DNA of 34,134 bases. Origin: Bacteroidota bacterium (lineage in GTDB: Bacteria > Spirochaetota > Spirochaetia > JABMQR01). This document shows positions 32,379 through 34,134 of this stretch, in pieces. The stretch lies in assembly GCA_013202335.1 (NCBI GenBank), contig JABMQR010000315.1:1-34134 (forward strand), read 5' to 3'. The stretch's first letter is position 1. The number at the start of each line of letters is the position of its first letter. Position numbers and translations under genes: made by a program. Under the pieces are notes generated by a model. It was not told the DNA's origin and did no database searches. It saw nothing but the letters and a program-made list of their open reading frames with translations.

Positions 32379-33691
32379 TTACCTGCCCCCCATAATCTTG
32401 CTGCCTGAACTTTAACAGCCCGATATTCATCTTTCAGATTTGTAGCAACAAGAACTCCGTCAGCCTTCAGCTGCTGTCCGTTAACAAAAACATTCTGAAC
32501 ATTTGCTGGATTGCAGTAAAGGATAAGTTGAGTAAAAATATTCTCTTTGTTTAAAGGTGTGGGCAGGTCAGGTCTTATGGTAATAAAATCGGCAGGACTG
32601 CCAGCCTCAAGGACCCCCCTTCCGGGAATCCCTAACGCCTCGGCTCCTCCCCGGGTAGCCATGGCAAAGACTGTCTCAGAGGGCATGATTTCCGGAGTTT
32701 CCCTGTTCGCTTTGTGTAATAAAAACGCACCTCTCATTACTTCGAAAAAGTTGTTGATATACCCGTCAGTGCCAAGAGCCACATTCAGACCTTTTTCAAG
32801 CATTTGTGGAACAGGAGCAAATCCTCCTCCTACCTCGCAATTACTCAGAGGAACATGCACCATATTAACCCGATACTTTACGAGAATATCAAGCTCTCGT
32901 TCTGTTAGCTTAACCCCCTGAGCAGCCAGTACGGGAACCTCAAACAATCCAAGCTCTTCATACAGCTCGACTGGAAGCTTCCCATAATCAGCCAAACACA
33001 TATCTGGTTCGTATCTACTTTCAGAAAGATGCATCTGAATTCCTGAGCCTGTTTTTTTGCTTATCTCTATTGCCTCTCTTATAAAATCTTTTGAGCAGGT
33101 AAATGTGGTGTGAATACAGTTAAGTCCTGAAATAGAAGGATGATCAGCGTATTCTTCAAGAAAATTCTTATTCTCCTTAAGTGAAAGAACACCGTTGGAA
33201 AAATTAATCCGCTCGGAGGATTCAAGAGACAGGATGCTCCTGATTCCGACGGTCTCCAAAGCGTCCGCAGATGCTCTAAGGGCTCCGGGAACTGCCAGGG
33301 GAGCCTCCAGAACATCACAAAAAGCTGTTACACCGCTATTCGCAAGTTCCAATGCCATAGCCCTGGCTGTTACGGAGATCATTCTATGATCTATCCGGTC
33401 TTCAACCATAGGCCACCAGAAATCTTTAAGAAATGCATGAAAGTCCCCAATATCCGGAGGAACTTTTATTCCATGAGAAAGTACACCATACAGGTGCATG
33501 TGAGCATTAACAAAACCAGGTGAAATAATTTGATCAGAACAGTCGACAAGATCAAAATCAGGATACTTCTCTAATAGTTCTCTGTTTTCCAGTACATCTG
33601 TAATTCTTCCATTTTCTAAGGAAAGACCATGGTCTTTTTTCACCTGGTCGTTTTCTGCAATCAGGAAAGCACCTGTAACAACAATTCCCAC
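32375..33691 (-). CDS. ssnA: SsnA-like amidohydrolase
   Basis: A 438-residue cytosolic amidohydrolase; family ligands include H64 and H66 (VNAHMHL), MHLSESR and LGTDGYINN. The stretch DIGDFHAFLKDFWWPMVE resembles SsnA from the E. coli purine-degradation region. The start is GTG 33691: AAGAAGG lies 6 bases upstream. The frame is open back to 33751, but that part contains the promoter and GntR operator and is not translated. It is the first gene of the eight-gene minus-strand operon. Its probable role is deamination or hydrolysis of a purine-derived intermediate. Confidence 0.82.
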   Translation of the reverse strand: MGIVVTGAFLIAENDQVKKDHGLSLENGRITDVLENRELLEKYPDFDLVDCSDQIISPGFVNAHMHLYGVLSHGIKVPPDIGDFHAFLKDFWWPMVEDRIDHRMISVTARAMALELANSGVTAFCDVLEAPLAVPGALRASADALETVGIRSILSLESSERINFSNGVLSLKENKNFLEEYADHPSISGLNCIHTTFTCSKDFIREAIEISKKTGSGIQMHLSESRYEPDMCLADYGKLPVELYEELGLFEVPVLAAQGVKLTERELDILVKYRVNMVHVPLSNCEVGGGFAPVPQMLEKGLNVALGTDGYINNFFEVMRGAFLLHKANRETPEIMPSETVFAMATRGGAEALGIPGRGVLEAGSPADFITIRPDLPTPLNKENIFTQLILYCNPANVQNVFVNGQQLKADGVLVATNLKDEYRAVKVQAARLWGAGK

Positions 33692-33706
33692 TATACACCT
33701 TCTTAC

Positions 33707-33718
33707 TTGTCTATACAA
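33707..33718. promoter_or_regulatory. GntR/HutC-type operator, site 3
   Basis: TTGTCTATACAA, identical to site 2, here extended to CTTGTCTATACAAG with a following GACAAG that makes a second overlapping inverted repeat. It lies between the promoter of the minus-strand operon and its GTG start codon. This ties the heterocycle degradation operon to the GntR encoded at 20254. Confidence 0.75.
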
Positions 33719-33722
33719 GACA

Positions 33723-33751
33723 AGGCTAACACATGTATATACAAATGTCAA
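33723..33751 (-). promoter_or_regulatory. Promoter of the heterocycle degradation operon
   Basis: On the minus strand a perfect TTGACA (33751-33746) precedes TAGCCT (33728-33723) after 17 bases. The -10 is weak, but the arrangement, with GntR-type operators in the spacer and just downstream, mirrors the two other GntR-linked promoters. Confidence 0.45.
33733..33744. promoter_or_regulatory. GntR/HutC-type operator, site 4 (weaker)
   Basis: ATGTATATACAA matches 7 of the 8 fixed positions of TNGTNTANACNA. It is 26 bp from site 3, centre to centre, between the -35 and -10 elements. Two sites at this spacing could support cooperative repression. Confidence 0.5.
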
Positions 33752-34134
33752 TTTATTAGTTTCTATTTTTTGAGGTCTTCAATCCACGCACCAGGATACA
33801 CAGAAGAGCGCAGAATAGGCAGTATGCTAATTCAGTTCTCTGTTGTTGAATCTAAGATTAAATTAATGTCTAGGTGAAGAAATTCTCACATTGGGTAAGA
33901 CAAATTATTCAAATTATGTATAAAGTATGAGCAACTAATAAAAAGGAAGAGGAGCACTTTCTCTACCAAAGTTAGATGCTTCTCAATAAAAAATAATCAT
34001 ACTCTATTGTACAGTTGTACTAGGAGTGTGTCGGACTTTCCAGCCATATTTGGTTAGTGATTTATGAGGCAATACGGCGATATAATCGTAAAAAGCAAAG
34101 ACTAAACTATGGGTAAATGCTATACTACGAGTAA
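33752..34134. other. Non-coding end of the window with a possible transposase scrap
   Basis: No gene of normal length is visible in these 383 bases. A short dyad GTACA-GT-TGTAC occurs near 34009-34020. From 34024 to 34113 a + strand frame reads VIYEAIRRYNRKKQRLNYG and then a stop, which resembles the C-terminal region of IS3-family transposases but is too short to prove. GTGTCGGACTT at 34028 has a near copy, TTGTCGGACTT, at 4628. The stretch may be a decayed insertion at the edge of the locus. Confidence 0.3.

Noticed and set aside
33692..33751. 20-residue N-terminal extension of the SsnA-like protein
   Set aside because: The segment carries the promoter and two GntR operators; GTG 33691 has a proper ribosome binding site and aligns with family starts.

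Overview
The window reads as a catabolic gene neighbourhood from a moderate-to-low GC anaerobe-type bacterium, most likely a spirochaete. The lineage is inferred from the two solute-binding proteins, whose signal peptides end in AAGEQEQ-like and ASGTTEE-like stretches common in Spirochaetia, from the CUT1 sugar transporters, and from the purine-type molybdenum hydroxylase genes. No rRNA, tRNA, CRISPR array or intact mobile element was seen.

Region 1 (about 130-6567, + strand) is one operon: a TTG-started GT4 glycosyltransferase, a GalT/HIT-like nucleotidyltransferase and a uridine-kinase-like P-loop kinase, each overlapping the next by 4 bases, then a sugar ABC transporter (binding protein and two permeases). 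A TTGACA-17-TATTCT promoter is followed at once by a perfect 22-bp LacI-type palindrome. A plausible reading is that an imported glycoside is split by the transferase running backwards, with the other two enzymes processing the NDP-sugar and the released sugar.

Region 2 (6564-8717, - strand) holds two adjacent RibD C-terminal-domain-like reductase genes, divergent from region 3. A Cys-rich open stretch follows the second one in the same frame.

Region 3 (8764-20145, + strand) is a long putative operon: a second sugar ABC transporter, a DhnA/LsrF-type class I aldolase, a zinc alcohol dehydrogenase, an FGGY kinase, an SDR, an MFS transporter, and the [2Fe-2S] and molybdopterin subunits of a xanthine-dehydrogenase-family enzyme without its own FAD subunit.

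Region 4 (20155-23834): a HutC-type GntR regulator (- strand) is divergent from a D-2-hydroxyacid dehydrogenase and a 5'-nucleotidase-like phosphoesterase that lacks a signal peptide.

Region 5 (23845-33751, - strand) is a purine/heterocycle degradation operon. In transcription order it has an SsnA-like amidohydrolase, a PreA-like flavoprotein-ferredoxin, a remnant of a third [2Fe-2S] subunit gene, a YgeW-like carbamoyltransferase, a second amidohydrolase, the hydrolase YgeY, and a complete three-subunit molybdenum hydroxylase.

The unifying observation is a repeated operator, TTGTCTATACAA or near copies, that fits the HutC/GntR pattern TNGTNTANACNA. It lies at the start of region 3, in the gntR divergent promoter of region 4, and twice at the start of region 5. 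One GntR therefore probably controls sugar uptake and catabolism together with heterocycle breakdown, as expected if the inducer or substrate is an N-glycoside or nucleoside-like compound. The sequence does not identify that substrate.
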